From assembly GCF_024807845.1 (NCBI RefSeq), contig NZ_JANUEQ010000001.1:124001-188000 (forward strand): a stretch of DNA of 64,000 nt, in the 5' to 3' direction. Origin of the DNA: Klebsiella sp. BIGb0407 (GTDB lineage Bacteria > Pseudomonadota > Gammaproteobacteria > Enterobacterales > Enterobacteriaceae). The notes below the pieces were generated by a model, which made no database searches, had not been told where the DNA came from, and saw only the letters and a program-made list of their open reading frames with translations. Shown piece after piece: positions 1 through 12,423 of this stretch. Within the stretch, counting starts at the first letter, position 1, and each line of letters opens with the position of its first letter. The position numbers and the translations under genes were made by a program.

Positions 1-287
1 TACGCTATGACGAATATGTCGACGGTGGTCATAAAACGCAGGCTTTAGGCTATGCGTCTGCCATCTATAACTGGCAATTCACAGATAATGCTAAATTTAC
101 TCAGGGCGTATCGTTCTTTGGTTCTGAAGACAGCACCGTGAATACTGAAACCTCAGTTGATGTAGCCATCAATGAGAATTTCGGTCTGAAACTCGGTTAC
201 TACGTGACGTGGAACTCTGAGCCACCAGCATCAGCGCCTAACCGTACTGATAAGCGTACCCAGATTACGCTTGGTTATAAGCTCTAG
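1..287 (+). CDS. ydiY: YdiY-type outer membrane protein, 3' part (DUF481)
   Basis: The last 95 codons of a gene whose start lies left of the window; reading begins at base 3 and ends at TAG 285-287. The peptide alternates hydrophobic and polar residues as in outer-membrane beta strands, has the segment LGYYVTWNSEPPASAPNRTD near the end and finishes ITLGYKL, as E. coli YdiY does. YdiY is an acid-induced DUF481 protein of unknown role encoded just upstream of thrS in E. coli, which fits the position. A strong hairpin terminator follows 8 bases after the stop. Confidence 0.85.
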   Translation, partial: RYDEYVDGGHKTQALGYASAIYNWQFTDNAKFTQGVSFFGSEDSTVNTETSVDVAINENFGLKLGYYVTWNSEPPASAPNRTDKRTQITLGYKL

Positions 288-294
288 TCATGAA

Positions 295-323
295 AAGCCG
301 GATAATCATCCGGCTTATTTTTT
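295..323 (+). terminator. Rho-independent terminator of ydiY
   Basis: A perfect 9-bp stem (295-303 with 308-316, GC-rich core GCCGG) around the loop AATC is followed by ATTTTTTT. It lies directly after the ydiY stop codon. Confidence 0.88.
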
Positions 324-492
324 GTCCATCTTAAACTAATTGTTACTTTGGTTAACTCGTCTCCGGCTATGTTCTGCAAAGGTTATTTATTGTCAGTTGA
401 TCCTCGCCTTTATTTACATCTCACTAACGAACGCAGTAAATTTGAGTCTCTCTGACAAATAAACTGACTATCAACAAAGCGTAATACACGGC

Positions 493-498
493 TATAAT
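493..498 (+). promoter_or_regulatory. Candidate -10 box for the small secreted protein gene
   Basis: A perfect TATAAT lies 45 bases before the ATG at 543. No good -35 hexamer is visible 17 bases upstream (ATCAAC), so the promoter may rely on an activator. The call rests on the -10 alone. Confidence 0.4.
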
Positions 499-542
499 TG
501 CCCCGTATTCAGAGAACTTAGTTATTGAGTAAGAGATAAATT

Positions 543-776
543 ATGAAAGCGCTAAAATATATAGCGATATCCGGTTTGTTGCTGTCATTCTCCGTCGGCG
601 TATTTGCAGCACGCCCGGCCAGCACAGTGGTTGCCGTTGAAAAATCAACCACCCCATACTTTGTTAATATCGTCAATGTTGGTTGCGATATGCTATCGCG
701 AAAAAATCCGACGTTACGGGAGCGTATCAGTGCTATTGACGCCCAGATTTCAGTGCCGGGAGAGTGTGCTGACTAG
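543..776 (+). CDS. Small secreted protein of unknown function
   Basis: A 77-residue protein starting at ATG 543 with an AAGAGA ribosome-binding site 7 bases upstream. Residues 1-22 form a typical signal peptide (Lys4, Lys6, a hydrophobic run ISGLLLSFSVGVF, then AA before the likely cut), leaving a mature domain of about 55 residues. The mature part has two cysteines (CDML and GECAD) that could pair in the periplasm. I do not recognise the family. The gene stands alone between ydiY and the convergent autotransporter gene, with its own -10 box. A real gene is likely because signal peptide, start and ribosome-binding site agree. Confidence 0.65.
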   Translation: MKALKYIAISGLLLSFSVGVFAARPASTVVAVEKSTTPYFVNIVNVGCDMLSRKNPTLRERISAIDAQISVPGECAD

Positions 777-818
777 CGGGTGGGTCCCTTAGTTGTGGTT
801 CAAAAAATAAGGGATGCT

Positions 819-875
819 GTACCCATAGATTTACCCGGTAGCGATATACAGGGTGCAGTTTCTATCTATGGGTAC
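819..875. repeat. 12-bp perfect inverted repeat with 33-base spacer
   Basis: GTACCCATAGAT at 819-830 is matched exactly by its reverse complement at 864-875. It sits in the gap between two convergent genes, so it may stop transcription from both sides, but it lacks a T tract. Nothing else is seen between 777 and 935. Confidence 0.5.
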
Positions 876-935
876 GATACATTCTAACTCATCTTATTTC
901 GGGGCGACAACCTGCTGTGTATTCCCCAATATGGT

Positions 936-3602
936 TCAAAAATTATATTTAATACCAAGCATCGCGCTGGTATTACTGTATCCCTTATGGCCCACCTGGC
1001 TGCCTGTATTTGCCCATAAATTGATTTTAGGGTTAAGCTTACCGGCAACACCAATTTTCACTTCTCCGATATCACGCGTACCTGCCTGAGTGACGCGAGC
1101 ATCATCCATTTTTACGCTGAAACTGCGAGTATTATGTAGCCAGTTTGCTTCAATGAAGGGTTCAAACTCACGTTCTTTATTTTTATCCAAAATATGATGA
1201 CCTTTCATAGATGCCCTGATCCCCAGGCGGGTCTGGATATTACCCTCACCATTACTGATAACACGGGTTCCGTTAGCTTCGCGGTGATTACTGGATTTTA
1301 CGTTCATCAAGGTGACCTGAGCCTGTGGCTGAATAAACCATGAATTAACAGCTTCTTTGCTATCGGTAAGTTCCCCCATCTTAAAGGTATAACCTGCTTC
1401 AAGTGAGGTATTTACACCTTTTGACTGATAACGCTCTGCGGATATGTTCTGGCCTTGAACGTGATTATTAAACCAGTTGTACTGTAGCCAGCTATTGATA
1501 TACAGACCGGATTTATCCGTATGATTCCCGTACCAGCTAGCGTAGGTGCCGATACTGTATCCTTTAGCCGAACTCTTTGAATGATAATCGGTGACAGCTG
1601 AATGGCTATTGCTACGGCTGGTGCCATGACCTGCAGTCAAACCAAAATTTCCCCGATTACGGTTATTTGTACTCCAGCGGAGAATATCTCCACCCAGTTG
1701 GGTCATCATATTATTGGTCTGTGTTGTTAACTGACTGCTATTATCGCGCCAGTTATTATGACTGCCTGTCTGACGTAGCCATAAGCTGGACCACTTTTTT
1801 TTACCAGTAAAAACGTCGGTATATTCAGTATCAGCTGGACGATCATTGATTGCTGTGGCGAACAGAGTATTAGCGGCGCTTAAGTTTGCAATATAACTCG
1901 CGGCCTCCGGACGTACGATATGTCTGGCCTGGGGAGAATTAAGGGATGCCTGGCTGGTGAGATACCAGTTTCCACTATTATTTCCCTGTCCACGTACCAG
2001 GGAGTAATCGTAGGCTCCTGCAATAATACGCCCTGATTGGCTAAAAACAGCACCAGAAGAACCATCGACATGAATGAGTTCAAAGCCATTAAGACGGGCA
2101 TCCCCCGCACCGCCAATATTATTGATAGCAACATTAGTGGTACCGAAACTATTACCACCGATAATCAGTTTGTCTGGAAGAGGGTATTGGTCAGTTAACT
2201 TAGAATTGAAAGTCATAGTGCCATTCATTCCAAAATAATTATTATGAATAAGTAACGCTATGCCTTTGTTTTTCATATCAGTTAACACAATGTTACCTGC
2301 GTGATTGAGGTTCTCTGTGTCAGAATTGGTGGTCAATTTCCATAAAGAGTTCCATCCTGAAGTGAAATTATTCACGTTTCTTGTATAACCATCAAACAAT
2401 GAATGTTCACCAAGGAGAATATTTATGATTGATTCATGATGAGCGCTAATTCCCCCGGAAATAGTGCTTTCATGAATGCCAATATTAACGTTTGAGTATT
2501 TAAATGATTCCAGAGCAATATCGTTTCCAGCACTGATCTGTGAATTGTTAGTTAACATTATTTCTGTGTTGTTTATGATGGGTTCATCTATATCTTCTCG
2601 ATTAACTACTATAGCTGTATTGTTAGTTGTCGTAATTGCTGAGTTATCAATAATAATAGTATTGTTATTATACAAAGCGGATTTTCCCGCAAAAATATAT
2701 ATGCCATGAGCATTATTGTTAGCTTTTAGCACAGAGCTCTGGTTGAGGGCTAAATTTCCACCCTCAGTCATAATAGCATAATTTTTGCCTGCCATGATTA
2801 TAGAGTTGTTTATGTCAGTATCACCACCGGACATAAAAATACCGTCACCATATGAATTTATTTTACTATTATTTATTTCAGTAGTGGTTACACTCTCATG
2901 CTCTGCATTTTTTGCGTATATTTTAACGCCAGTAGAGTGTGTGTTTTCCCTGTTTTTTTGACCGGTTTTTATTATCGTATCATTAATGCTAACATTACTT
3001 AGTTGGTTCACTATTCCATAATCGTCTCCTGTAATAATAGTGGTTTTATTAATCGTGGCATCAAGAAACTCGTGATCATCCAAAATACTTTTTTTGGTGA
3101 TATTAATGCCTCCACCAGTACTATTACGTATCAGGCAGGTCTCGATACTGACCTCACCACTTTCTACATCTATGGCTGAGTGTCTATTATTGCTGGATAT
3201 AAGCGTATCTTTTAGACTAAGTTTATTGGGTATTGATTCATCTTCAGGGCTCTGTTGATGAAGATAAATATCACCAGTGATAGTTGCCCGATTGACATTG
3301 ATTTCTGAATTATCACCAATGATGCTACCGATAAATCGACTACCTGGTTGGATATCTAATTCACCATGCTTCAGGCGTAATTTTTCAGGATTTAAATCCG
3401 TACCAACGGATCTTTCAATCCTCAATGTACTATCTGTGATAACTGTAAAGTCATCAACTGAAGGAGGAGTGATAGTTGCATCAAATTCAGGTGCTGGGAA
3501 TATATCATTAGCCTGTGCTTCCATTATAGATAACGTAAAACAAGATAATAATGAAATATATGCTATATTTCTTTTGAGTCTAACTCTGGTACTCATAATC
3601 AT
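936..3602 (-). CDS. Type V autotransporter with beta-helix passenger
   Basis: An 888-residue protein exported to the outer membrane. Residues 1-32 form a signal peptide (basic MSTRVRLKR then a hydrophobic run, cut near QAND). Residues 35 to about 560 are Asn/Ser/Thr-rich with many short repeated turns such as INNSKINS and INNSIIMAG, as expected of a pertactin-like right-handed beta helix. The segment near 480-560 (GDARLNGFELIHVDGSSG to GNWYLTS) resembles the autochaperone region, and residues from about 600 (WSSLWLRQTGSHNNW) to the final aromatic GIKYNF form the C-terminal beta barrel. No protease triad or RGD motif was seen, so adhesion or aggregation is the likely role. The start may instead be ATG 3596, which has better spacing from GGA. 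The gene is AT-rich and stands in the slot of arpB in E. coli, suggesting accessory DNA. Confidence 0.85.
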   Translation of the reverse strand: MIMSTRVRLKRNIAYISLLSCFTLSIMEAQANDIFPAPEFDATITPPSVDDFTVITDSTLRIERSVGTDLNPEKLRLKHGELDIQPGSRFIGSIIGDNSEINVNRATITGDIYLHQQSPEDESIPNKLSLKDTLISSNNRHSAIDVESGEVSIETCLIRNSTGGGINITKKSILDDHEFLDATINKTTIITGDDYGIVNQLSNVSINDTIIKTGQKNRENTHSTGVKIYAKNAEHESVTTTEINNSKINSYGDGIFMSGGDTDINNSIIMAGKNYAIMTEGGNLALNQSSVLKANNNAHGIYIFAGKSALYNNNTIIIDNSAITTTNNTAIVVNREDIDEPIINNTEIMLTNNSQISAGNDIALESFKYSNVNIGIHESTISGGISAHHESIINILLGEHSLFDGYTRNVNNFTSGWNSLWKLTTNSDTENLNHAGNIVLTDMKNKGIALLIHNNYFGMNGTMTFNSKLTDQYPLPDKLIIGGNSFGTTNVAINNIGGAGDARLNGFELIHVDGSSGAVFSQSGRIIAGAYDYSLVRGQGNNSGNWYLTSQASLNSPQARHIVRPEAASYIANLSAANTLFATAINDRPADTEYTDVFTGKKKWSSLWLRQTGSHNNWRDNSSQLTTQTNNMMTQLGGDILRWSTNNRNRGNFGLTAGHGTSRSNSHSAVTDYHSKSSAKGYSIGTYASWYGNHTDKSGLYINSWLQYNWFNNHVQGQNISAERYQSKGVNTSLEAGYTFKMGELTDSKEAVNSWFIQPQAQVTLMNVKSSNHREANGTRVISNGEGNIQTRLGIRASMKGHHILDKNKEREFEPFIEANWLHNTRSFSVKMDDARVTQAGTRDIGEVKIGVAGKLNPKINLWANTGSQVGHKGYSNTSAMLGIKYNF

Positions 3603-4314
3603 TTTTCCACTATATCATTAAGACATTTGTTGGAGGGGGTGGTTTTTTGATACATGATGGCGAAAGGGATGTTTGATTATCCTGTTTGCATAAGGTCAAA
3701 CAATCCGCTTAATACCGATTAAGAAGTGACGCTACTCTGTTAATTGCATAATAAATACCTCCTGCTATGTCTGTTAGTGGGTCTGAATTGATGGGGTTTA
3801 TTATTCAGTACTCACCGATGATCCTTCATCTTTAGCCACGTTAATCGTAAGATAATGCATTCTTTATGGTTTCTTTATATGACAATTATTTATGATATTT
3901 ACGAGTTAATTAATATTGGAAATTATTAAAATGAATTAAGTTCTGCATTTCTTATTCTGTCGTTGGTATGAAATAAATAGCGTTAAGATACCCGTTACTG
4001 GAACAGTGGATGATATATTGCATTCTGGTGTATGATGTATTAGTTCCGAAAGTCAGTGGCACAATGATGGATGGTGATATAGATAAATAATGTATCATTT
4101 TTTATTGTATTATTGCTAATGAAAGTGGAAATAATCTTTTAATATATTGTATATGTTGAGTGATTGTTTGATATTCTAGAATAAATACGCTAATGATAGC
4201 TCGCTATTATTTATTGCAAGAGCCTGTGTGACATAATGAAAACGACAATTCCTTTTCCGCTGGGCCTTTTCATCATGGTGGTGGGGTTTCTGAAGAGAGT
4301 AGATAATCGATAAC
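3603..4314. other. AT-rich gene-free stretch
   Basis: About 700 bases without a plausible gene in any frame, visibly richer in A and T than the neighbouring housekeeping genes. It must hold the autotransporter promoter near 3610-3700. No repeat, tRNA or mobile-element remnant was recognised. Confidence 0.5.
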
Positions 4315-4923
4315 ATGAAAGATAGAAAGGTTGTACCGGACCAGGATAACTGGGACGCCTGGAGCCCAACTGAGTTATCGCATCGCCTGAGCAGTGTATC
4401 GAAACCCTGGGGCGTGGTTGGCGGCTGGGCTCTCTGCTTATGGCATGGGGCAAAAACGCGTGAGCATGAAGATCTCGAATTTACCATTTTGCGTGAAGAC
4501 CTGAATGTTTTCCGGCATGCGTTGAACGATATGGAATTTTACACCGTCAATAATGGTGAACTCCAGCAACTGAGGGATGACCAGGAGCCACAGGCAGATA
4601 TCTCTCAGATCTGGTGTTTCGATCGCCCGGCTGCTTGCTGGCGTGTGGATATGATGATTGAGCAGGGAACCGATGAGTTCTGGGTCTATAAACGAGAGCC
4701 GGAAATCAGGCGTCTGCGCAGCGAGATGTTCGGACTGAGTGAATCGAATATTCCTTACCTCAATCCTTCTGCAGTGTTGTTATTTAAGGCAAAGTATCGT
4801 CGGCAAAAAGATGAGGACGATTTCGCCATGGCAGTGCCGGGATTATCTCCACCTGAACGTATCTGGTTGAGAGATTGCCTTAATCGTTTACATCCGGGAC
4901 ATGCCTGGGCAGAGATGTTGTAG
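4315..4923 (+). CDS. Nucleotidyltransferase-fold protein, ANT(2'')-like family
   Basis: A 202-residue protein. GGWAL (36-40) followed by REHEDLE (49-55) is the pattern of nucleotidyltransferases of the aminoglycoside 2''-adenylyltransferase-like group, where a glycine pair precedes two metal-binding acids; WRVDMMI (Asp112) would provide the third acid. The second acid is Glu rather than the usual Asp. Family members include resistance enzymes, but many chromosomal copies have no known substrate, so no resistance is claimed. The gene is alone between the autotransporter and thrS, has a weak ribosome-binding site and no visible terminator. No antitoxin-like partner is adjacent. Confidence 0.7.
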   Translation: MKDRKVVPDQDNWDAWSPTELSHRLSSVSKPWGVVGGWALCLWHGAKTREHEDLEFTILREDLNVFRHALNDMEFYTVNNGELQQLRDDQEPQADISQIWCFDRPAACWRVDMMIEQGTDEFWVYKREPEIRRLRSEMFGLSESNIPYLNPSAVLLFKAKYRRQKDEDDFAMAVPGLSPPERIWLRDCLNRLHPGHAWAEML

Positions 4924-5154
4924 CAGCTGAGCCGTTTAAAGAATATGAGCGAAATTTGGGTATTAGCCCGGGGTTAGCCTGGAGGTGATTACCCCAATAT
5001 CTTTCGCCTTTATATAATGAGGTGTATCATACAGCCGCGTAGTCAGTAAGCGTGGTTGGGTATCGTTCAAATATTGTATATCTGAGCGTACATAGTTTGC
5101 AGAGTGAAGCATTCACCAGTCATTAACCTACTGATTAATATAAACAATGTAAAT

Positions 5155-5202
5155 TTGTATGTGATCTTACGTGTGGGTCACCACTGCAAATAAGGATTTT
5201 AA
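5155..5202 (+). promoter_or_regulatory. thrS leader / translational operator
   Basis: The bases just before thrS (TTACGTGTGGGTCACCACTG then AAATAAGGA) closely match the E. coli thrS leader. There ThrS protein binds tRNA-like hairpins in its own mRNA and blocks ribosome entry. The rest of 4924-5154 is gene-free and should hold the promoter and upstream operator domains, which I did not fold. Confidence 0.6.
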
Positions 5203-7131
5203 ATGCCTGTTATTACACTTCCTGATGGTAGTCAACGTCATTACGAACAAGCGGTTAGTCCATTAGATGTCGCTCTGGATATCGGTCCGGGTCTGGCAAA
5301 AGCCTGTATTGCTGGCCGTGTAGACGGCGAGTTGGTTGATGCGACGGACTTAATTGAAAACGATGCCCAATTAGCGATTATTACCGCAAAAGATGAAGCC
5401 GGTATCGAAATCATTCGTCACTCTTGTGCTCACCTGCTGGGACATGCCATCAAGCAGTTATGGCCGGACACCCGGATGGCGATTGGTCCGGTTATCGATA
5501 ATGGTTTCTACTATGATATTGACCTTGACCATACATTGACTCAGGAAGATCTCGAGCGTCTTGAAAAACGGATGCATGAGCTTGCCGAAACAGATTACAC
5601 CGTCATCAAGAAAAAAGTGAGCTGGCAAGAAGCGAGAGATACTTTTGTTGCTCGTGGTGAAAACTATAAAGTTGCCATTCTTGACGAAAATATTAGCCAT
5701 GATGATAGGCCTGGTTTGTATCATCATGAAGAATACGTTGATATGTGTCGTGGCCCGCATGTTCCTAATATGCGTTTCTGTCACCATTTTAAACTGCAAA
5801 AAACCTCCGGTGCATACTGGCGTGGTGATAGCAGTAATAAAATGCTGCAACGTGTTTATGGCACGGCCTGGGCGGATAAAAAGCAACTTAACGCTTATCT
5901 GAAACGCCTGGAAGAAGCTTCTAAGCGCGATCACCGTAAAATCGGTAAGCAGCTTGATCTCTATCATATGCAAGAAGAAGCACCAGGAATGGTATTCTGG
6001 CATAATGATGGCTGGACTATCTTCCGTGAACTGGAAGTTTTTGTCCGTTCCAAACTGAAAGAGTACCAGTATCAGGAAGTTAAAGGTCCGTTTATGATGG
6101 ACCGTGTTCTGTGGGAAAAAACTGGTCACTGGGACAACTATAAAGATGCAATGTTCACCACCTCATCAGAGAACCGTGAATACTGTATTAAGCCAATGAA
6201 CTGCCCGGGACATGTACAGATCTTTAATCAGGGGCTAAAATCATACCGTGATTTGCCGCTGCGAATGGCTGAGTTTGGGAGCTGCCACCGTAACGAACCA
6301 TCAGGTGCACTGCACGGTTTGATGCGTGTTCGTGGCTTTACTCAAGATGATGCGCACGTTTTCTGTACCGAAGATCAGGTCCGTGACGAAGTTAACAGCT
6401 GTATTCGTATGGTCTATGATATGTACAGCACCTTCGGTTTTGAAAAAATCGTGGTGAAATTGTCGACTCGTCCGGAAAAACGTATCGGCAGCGATGAAAT
6501 GTGGGATCGCGCCGAAGCTGACTTGGCTGCAGCCCTTGAAGAGAACCAGATCCCGTTCGATTTACAACCGGGAGAAGGGGCGTTCTATGGCCCGAAAATT
6601 GAGTTTACCCTCTACGATTGCCTGGACAGAGCCTGGCAGTGTGGTACGGTTCAGCTTGACTTCTCGTTGCCTGGACGGCTAAATGCATCATATATCGGTG
6701 AAAATAACGAACGTGTGGTCCCGGTGATGATTCACCGCGCGATTCTCGGTTCAATGGAACGCTTCATCGGTATTTTGACCGAAGAGTTCGCAGGGTTCTT
6801 CCCAACCTGGCTTGCTCCGGTACAAGTAGTAGTGATGAATATCACTGATAGCCAGTCTGATTATGTCAGCGAAATAGTACGAAAACTGCAAAATGCGGGA
6901 ATTCGTGTAAAAGCAGACTTGAGAAATGAGAAGATTGGCTTTAAAATCAGAGAACACACGTTACGTCGTGTCCCTTACATGTTAGTCTGTGGCGATAAAG
7001 AGGTTGAGTCCGGCAAAGTAGCCGTACGTACCCGCCGCGGCGTTGATCTGGGAAGTATTGACGTAAGCGAATTGATTGAAAAACTGCAGAATGAAATTCG
7101 CAGTCGCAATCTACATCAACTGGAGGAATAA
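5203..7131 (+). CDS. thrS: Threonine--tRNA ligase
   Basis: A 642-residue cytoplasmic class II synthetase, the same length as E. coli ThrS. It charges tRNA-Thr using ATP. Visible domains are the N-terminal TGS domain (1-61), the editing domain with [10 protein letters not shown] (about 73-82) that clears Ser-tRNA, the catalytic core from about 240 with MNCPGH carrying the zinc-binding Cys, [11 protein letters not shown] (motif 2), and the C-terminal anticodon-binding domain from about 540. The start follows AAGGA by 7 bases. The stop is 3 bases from the infC ATT start and the two are translated from one message. Confidence 0.98.
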   Translation: MPVITLPDGSQRHYEQAVSPLDVALDIGPGLAKACIAGRVDGELVDATDLIENDAQLAIITAKDEAGIEIIRHSCAHLLGHAIKQLWPDTRMAIGPVIDNGFYYDIDLDHTLTQEDLERLEKRMHELAETDYTVIKKKVSWQEARDTFVARGENYKVAILDENISHDDRPGLYHHEEYVDMCRGPHVPNMRFCHHFKLQKTSGAYWRGDSSNKMLQRVYGTAWADKKQLNAYLKRLEEASKRDHRKIGKQLDLYHMQEEAPGMVFWHNDGWTIFRELEVFVRSKLKEYQYQEVKGPFMMDRVLWEKTGHWDNYKDAMFTTSSENREYCIKPMNCPGHVQIFNQGLKSYRDLPLRMAEFGSCHRNEPSGALHGLMRVRGFTQDDAHVFCTEDQVRDEVNSCIRMVYDMYSTFGFEKIVVKLSTRPEKRIGSDEMWDRAEADLAAALEENQIPFDLQPGEGAFYGPKIEFTLYDCLDRAWQCGTVQLDFSLPGRLNASYIGENNERVVPVMIHRAILGSMERFIGILTEEFAGFFPTWLAPVQVVVMNITDSQSDYVSEIVRKLQNAGIRVKADLRNEKIGFKIREHTLRRVPYMLVCGDKEVESGKVAVRTRRGVDLGSIDVSELIEKLQNEIRSRNLHQLEE

Positions 7132-7677
<546 letters not shown>

Positions 7678-7747
7678 GGCCATCAAGTAACATTTCTACG
7701 GGGTGTATGCCCCGTAGTATTTGTTCGCCTTCTGGTTCGTTTATTAA

Positions 7748-7966
<219 letters not shown>

Positions 7967-7996
7967 GTTTACTTTTAATTTTTTTTCAGAATATAG

Positions 7997-8368
<372 letters not shown>

Positions 8369-8378
8369 GCCCGTTATC

Positions 8379-8407
8379 AGAGGGAGCATTGCTCCCTCTT
8401 TTATTTT
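8379..8407 (+). terminator. Terminator after rplT
   Basis: A 9-bp stem AGAGGGAGC / GCTCCCTCT with the 3-base loop ATT is followed by TTTATTTT. It separates the infC-rpmI-rplT message from the pheM leader, though some readthrough is usual in E. coli. Confidence 0.85.
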
Positions 8408-8446
8408 AAGTGATTCTGTCCGTTTCAAAATAAGGTAACCGCAAGC

Positions 8447-8491
8447 ATGTATGCTGCTATTTTCCGTTTCTTTTTTTACTTTAGCACCTGA
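8447..8491 (+). CDS. pheM: pheST leader peptide
   Basis: A 14-codon open frame reading MYAAIFRFFFYFST, one residue different from the E. coli leader. Five of its codons are Phe, four of them in RFFFYF and its flank, so slow Phe-tRNA charging stalls the ribosome and prevents the terminator at 8539-8564 from forming. It lies 134 bases before pheS. Confidence 0.93.
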   Translation: MYAAIFRFFFYFST

Positions 8492-8513
8492 ATTCAGGGG
8501 GCTTTGCGCGTAA

Positions 8514-9608
<1,095 letters not shown>

Positions 9609-9622
9609 GGGCGGAATATCCA

Positions 9623-12010
9623 ATGAAATTCAGTGAACTCTGGTTACGCGAATGGGTAAATCCAGCCAACAATAGCGAAGAACTGAGCAATCAAATTACT
9701 ATGGCTGGCCTGGAAGTGGACGGCGTTGATGCTGTCGCAGGTGCTTTCCATGGTGTCGTGGTCGGTGAAGTTGTCGAATGTGGTCAGCACCCTAACGCCG
9801 ACAAACTGCGCGTCACCAAAATCAATGTTGGCGGTGAGCGCCTGCTTGATATCGTCTGCGGAGCACCAAACTGCCGTCAGGGACTGAAAGTCGCAGTGGC
9901 AACCGTCGGTGCTGTACTGCCGGGCGATTTTAAAATTAAAGCGGCGAAATTACGCGGTGAGCCATCAGAAGGCATGCTGTGCTCTTTCTCTGAGCTGGGT
10001 ATCAGCGATGATAGCAACGGCATTATTGAACTACCGGCAGATGCGCCGATTGGTGTTGATATTCGTGAGTTTTTGCAGCTTGACGATAACACGATTGAGA
10101 TAAGTGTGACGCCAAACCGTGCCGATTGCCTGGGCATTATTGGTATTGCTCGTGATGTTGCTGTTCTCAATCAGTTGACATTGAATCAGCCTGAAATCAC
10201 TACCGTGAAGGCTGATATTGATGACAGTCTGCCGATCCGTGTTGATGCGCCAGAAGCTTGCCCGCGTTATCTTGGACGTGTAGTTAAGAATATTAACGTT
10301 AACGTCAGTACGCCTTTATGGATGAAAGAAAAACTACGTCGCTGTGGCGTTCGTTCTATTGATCCTGTTGTCGATATCACCAACTACGTATTACTTGAGT
10401 TGGGTCAGCCAATGCATGCCTTTGACCTGAGCCGTATCGATGGTGGTATCGTGGTGCGTATGGCAGAAGAGGGCGAAACGCTGGTTCTGCTCGACGGCAA
10501 CGAAGTTAAACTGAGTGCTGATACTCTGGTTATTGCTGATAACAGCAAAGCGTTAGCGATGGCGGGTATCTTTGGCGGTGAGCACTCAGGCGTGAATGGC
10601 GAAACACGTGATGTGCTGCTGGAATGTGCGTTCTTCAGCCCGCTTTCAATCACCGGTCGTGCCCGTCGTCATGGTTTACATACGGATGCTTCTCACCGTT
10701 ATGAGCGTGGCGTTGACTCATGCTTGCAGTATCAGGCGATGGAACGTGCGACACGCCTGCTGGTTGATATCTGTGGTGGTCAGGTTGGACCTGTCATCGA
10801 TGCCAGCAATCAAGAGAGTCTGCCAGTTCCGGCAACCATTACTTTGCGCCGTAGCAAACTGGATCGTCTGATTGGTTATCATATTGCTGATGAGCTGGTG
10901 ACCGATATTCTGTCTCGTCTCGGTTGTAAAGTGACAGTCGGTGAGAATCAGTGGACGGCAATAGCGCCAAGCTGGCGTTTTGATATGGCGATTGAAGAAG
11001 ATTTGGTGGAAGAAGTTGCCCGTGTCTACGGCTACGATAATATCCCCAATTTACCGATTCAGGCCAGTCTGATTATGGGTGCGCATCGTGAAGCAGATTT
11101 GTCCCTTAAGCGTGTGAAAACTATGCTTGTGGACAAAGGCTATCAGGAAGTTATCACCTACAGTTTTGTTGATCCTAAAACCCAGCAATTGCTCCACCCT
11201 GGTGAAGAACATTTGATTCTTCCTAATCCGATTGCCAGCGATATGTCCGCAATGCGCCTATCCTTGCTAACCGGATTACTAAATACTGTGGTCTATAACC
11301 AAAATCGTCAACAAAGTCGTGTACGTATTTTTGAGTCTGGGTTACGGTTTGTACCTGATACTCAGGCTAATTTAGGTATTCGTCAGGATGTTATGCTGGC
11401 TGGTGCTATTTGTGGTAACCACTATGAAGAGCATTGGGACATGGAACGCAGAACGGTCGATTTCTTCGATCTGAAGGGTGATTTGGAGTCTGTGCTCTCG
11501 CTCACCGGCAAACTGGGCGATATCGAATTTCGCGTTCAGAATAATCCGGCTCTTCATCCAGGACAGAGCGCAGGATTGTTTTTAGCAGATGAATATATTG
11601 GATATATTGGTGTTGTACATCCGGAACTTGAGCGTAAACTGGATTTGAATGGCCGCACCCTGGTGTTCGAAATTTTGTGGGATAAGCTTGCAGACCGCGC
11701 CATTCCTGATGCGCAAGAGGTTTCTCGCTTCCCGGCAAACCGTCGCGACATCGCTGTTGTCGTGGCAGAAAACGTCCCTGCAGCAGATGTTTTAGTTGAA
11801 TGTAAGAAAGTTGGCGTAAATCATATAGTTGGCGTAAACTTATTTGACGTGTACCGTGGTAAGGGCGTAACCGATGGTTATAAGAGCCTGGCCATAAGCC
11901 TTATCCTTCAGGATTCAGGTCGTACACTCGAGGAAGATGAGATTGCTGCTACCGTTGCGAAATGTGTCGCAGCATTAAAAGAGCGATTCCAGGCCTCATT
12001 GAGGGATTGA
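9623..12010 (+). CDS. pheT: Phenylalanine--tRNA ligase beta subunit
   Basis: A 795-residue protein, the E. coli length. Domains in order are a tRNA-binding OB fold (about 40-150, with [14 protein letters not shown]), the B3/B4 editing module that hydrolyses Tyr-tRNA-Phe, the B5 domain, a catalytic-like domain and the C-terminal anticodon-recognition fold ([12 protein letters not shown] onward). It acts only with PheS. Its stop is 4 bases before ihfA. Confidence 0.98.
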   Translation: MKFSELWLREWVNPANNSEELSNQITMAGLEVDGVDAVAGAFHGVVVGEVVECGQHPNADKLRVTKINVGGERLLDIVCGAPNCRQGLKVAVATVGAVLPGDFKIKAAKLRGEPSEGMLCSFSELGISDDSNGIIELPADAPIGVDIREFLQLDDNTIEISVTPNRADCLGIIGIARDVAVLNQLTLNQPEITTVKADIDDSLPIRVDAPEACPRYLGRVVKNINVNVSTPLWMKEKLRRCGVRSIDPVVDITNYVLLELGQPMHAFDLSRIDGGIVVRMAEEGETLVLLDGNEVKLSADTLVIADNSKALAMAGIFGGEHSGVNGETRDVLLECAFFSPLSITGRARRHGLHTDASHRYERGVDSCLQYQAMERATRLLVDICGGQVGPVIDASNQESLPVPATITLRRSKLDRLIGYHIADELVTDILSRLGCKVTVGENQWTAIAPSWRFDMAIEEDLVEEVARVYGYDNIPNLPIQASLIMGAHREADLSLKRVKTMLVDKGYQEVITYSFVDPKTQQLLHPGEEHLILPNPIASDMSAMRLSLLTGLLNTVVYNQNRQQSRVRIFESGLRFVPDTQANLGIRQDVMLAGAICGNHYEEHWDMERRTVDFFDLKGDLESVLSLTGKLGDIEFRVQNNPALHPGQSAGLFLADEYIGYIGVVHPELERKLDLNGRTLVFEILWDKLADRAIPDAQEVSRFPANRRDIAVVVAENVPAADVLVECKKVGVNHIVGVNLFDVYRGKGVTDGYKSLAISLILQDSGRTLEEDEIAATVAKCVAALKERFQASLRD

Positions 12011-12014
12011 ACGT

Positions 12015-12314
12015 ATGGCGCTTACAAAAGCTGAAATGTCAGAGTATCTGTTTGATAAGCTTGGACTTAGCAAACGAGATGCTAAAGAGCTGGTTGAACT
12101 ATTTTTTGAAGAGATTCGTCGTTCTTTAGAAAATGGTGAGCAGGTGAAACTCTCGGGTTTTGGTAACTTTGACCTGCGCGACAAAAATCAACGCCCTGGG
12201 CGTAACCCGAAGACTGGTGAGGACATTCCCATTACGGCTCGCCGTGTGGTGACTTTCCGCCCTGGTCAGAAACTGAAAAGTCGGGTTGAGAATGCGTCGC
12301 CAAAAGATGAGTAA
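12015..12314 (+). CDS. ihfA: Integration host factor subunit alpha
   Basis: A 99-residue HU/IHF family DNA-bending protein, full length. The DNA-inserting arm with [18 protein letters not shown] (about 60-77) is intact. It pairs with IhfB, encoded elsewhere, to make sharp bends in promoters and recombination sites. It is the last gene of the phe operon, and a strong terminator follows. Confidence 0.98.
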   Translation: MALTKAEMSEYLFDKLGLSKRDAKELVELFFEEIRRSLENGEQVKLSGFGNFDLRDKNQRPGRNPKTGEDIPITARRVVTFRPGQKLKSRVENASPKDE

Positions 12315-12325
12315 TCTCGCGTAAC

Positions 12326-12351
12326 AAAAAGGCCGCTCTCGCGGCCTTTTT
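12326..12351 (+). terminator. Terminator of pheMST-ihfA
   Basis: A stem AAAAAGGCCGC / GCGGCCTTTTT around TCTC ends in a T tract, 12 bases after the ihfA stop. Confidence 0.92.
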
Positions 12352-12423
12352 CTTTGCTTGTTCCCACCGCTAAAGATTCCGTAAAATCATTGCATCTTTC
12401 CCTATAAGGACACTTCAGGCCTG

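Noticed and set aside
4315..4923. Toxin-antitoxin pair
   Set aside because: The nucleotidyltransferase is longer than MNT antitoxins and no HEPN-type partner frame lies beside it.
1..5000. Prophage or integrative element
   Set aside because: The accessory pocket has no integrase, transposase, att-like direct repeats or phage genes; the two Val tRNA genes at 35 kb also have nothing inserted.
5458..6129. 223-residue frame antisense to thrS
   Set aside because: thrS is full length and conserved across this interval; the antisense frame has no recognisable family.
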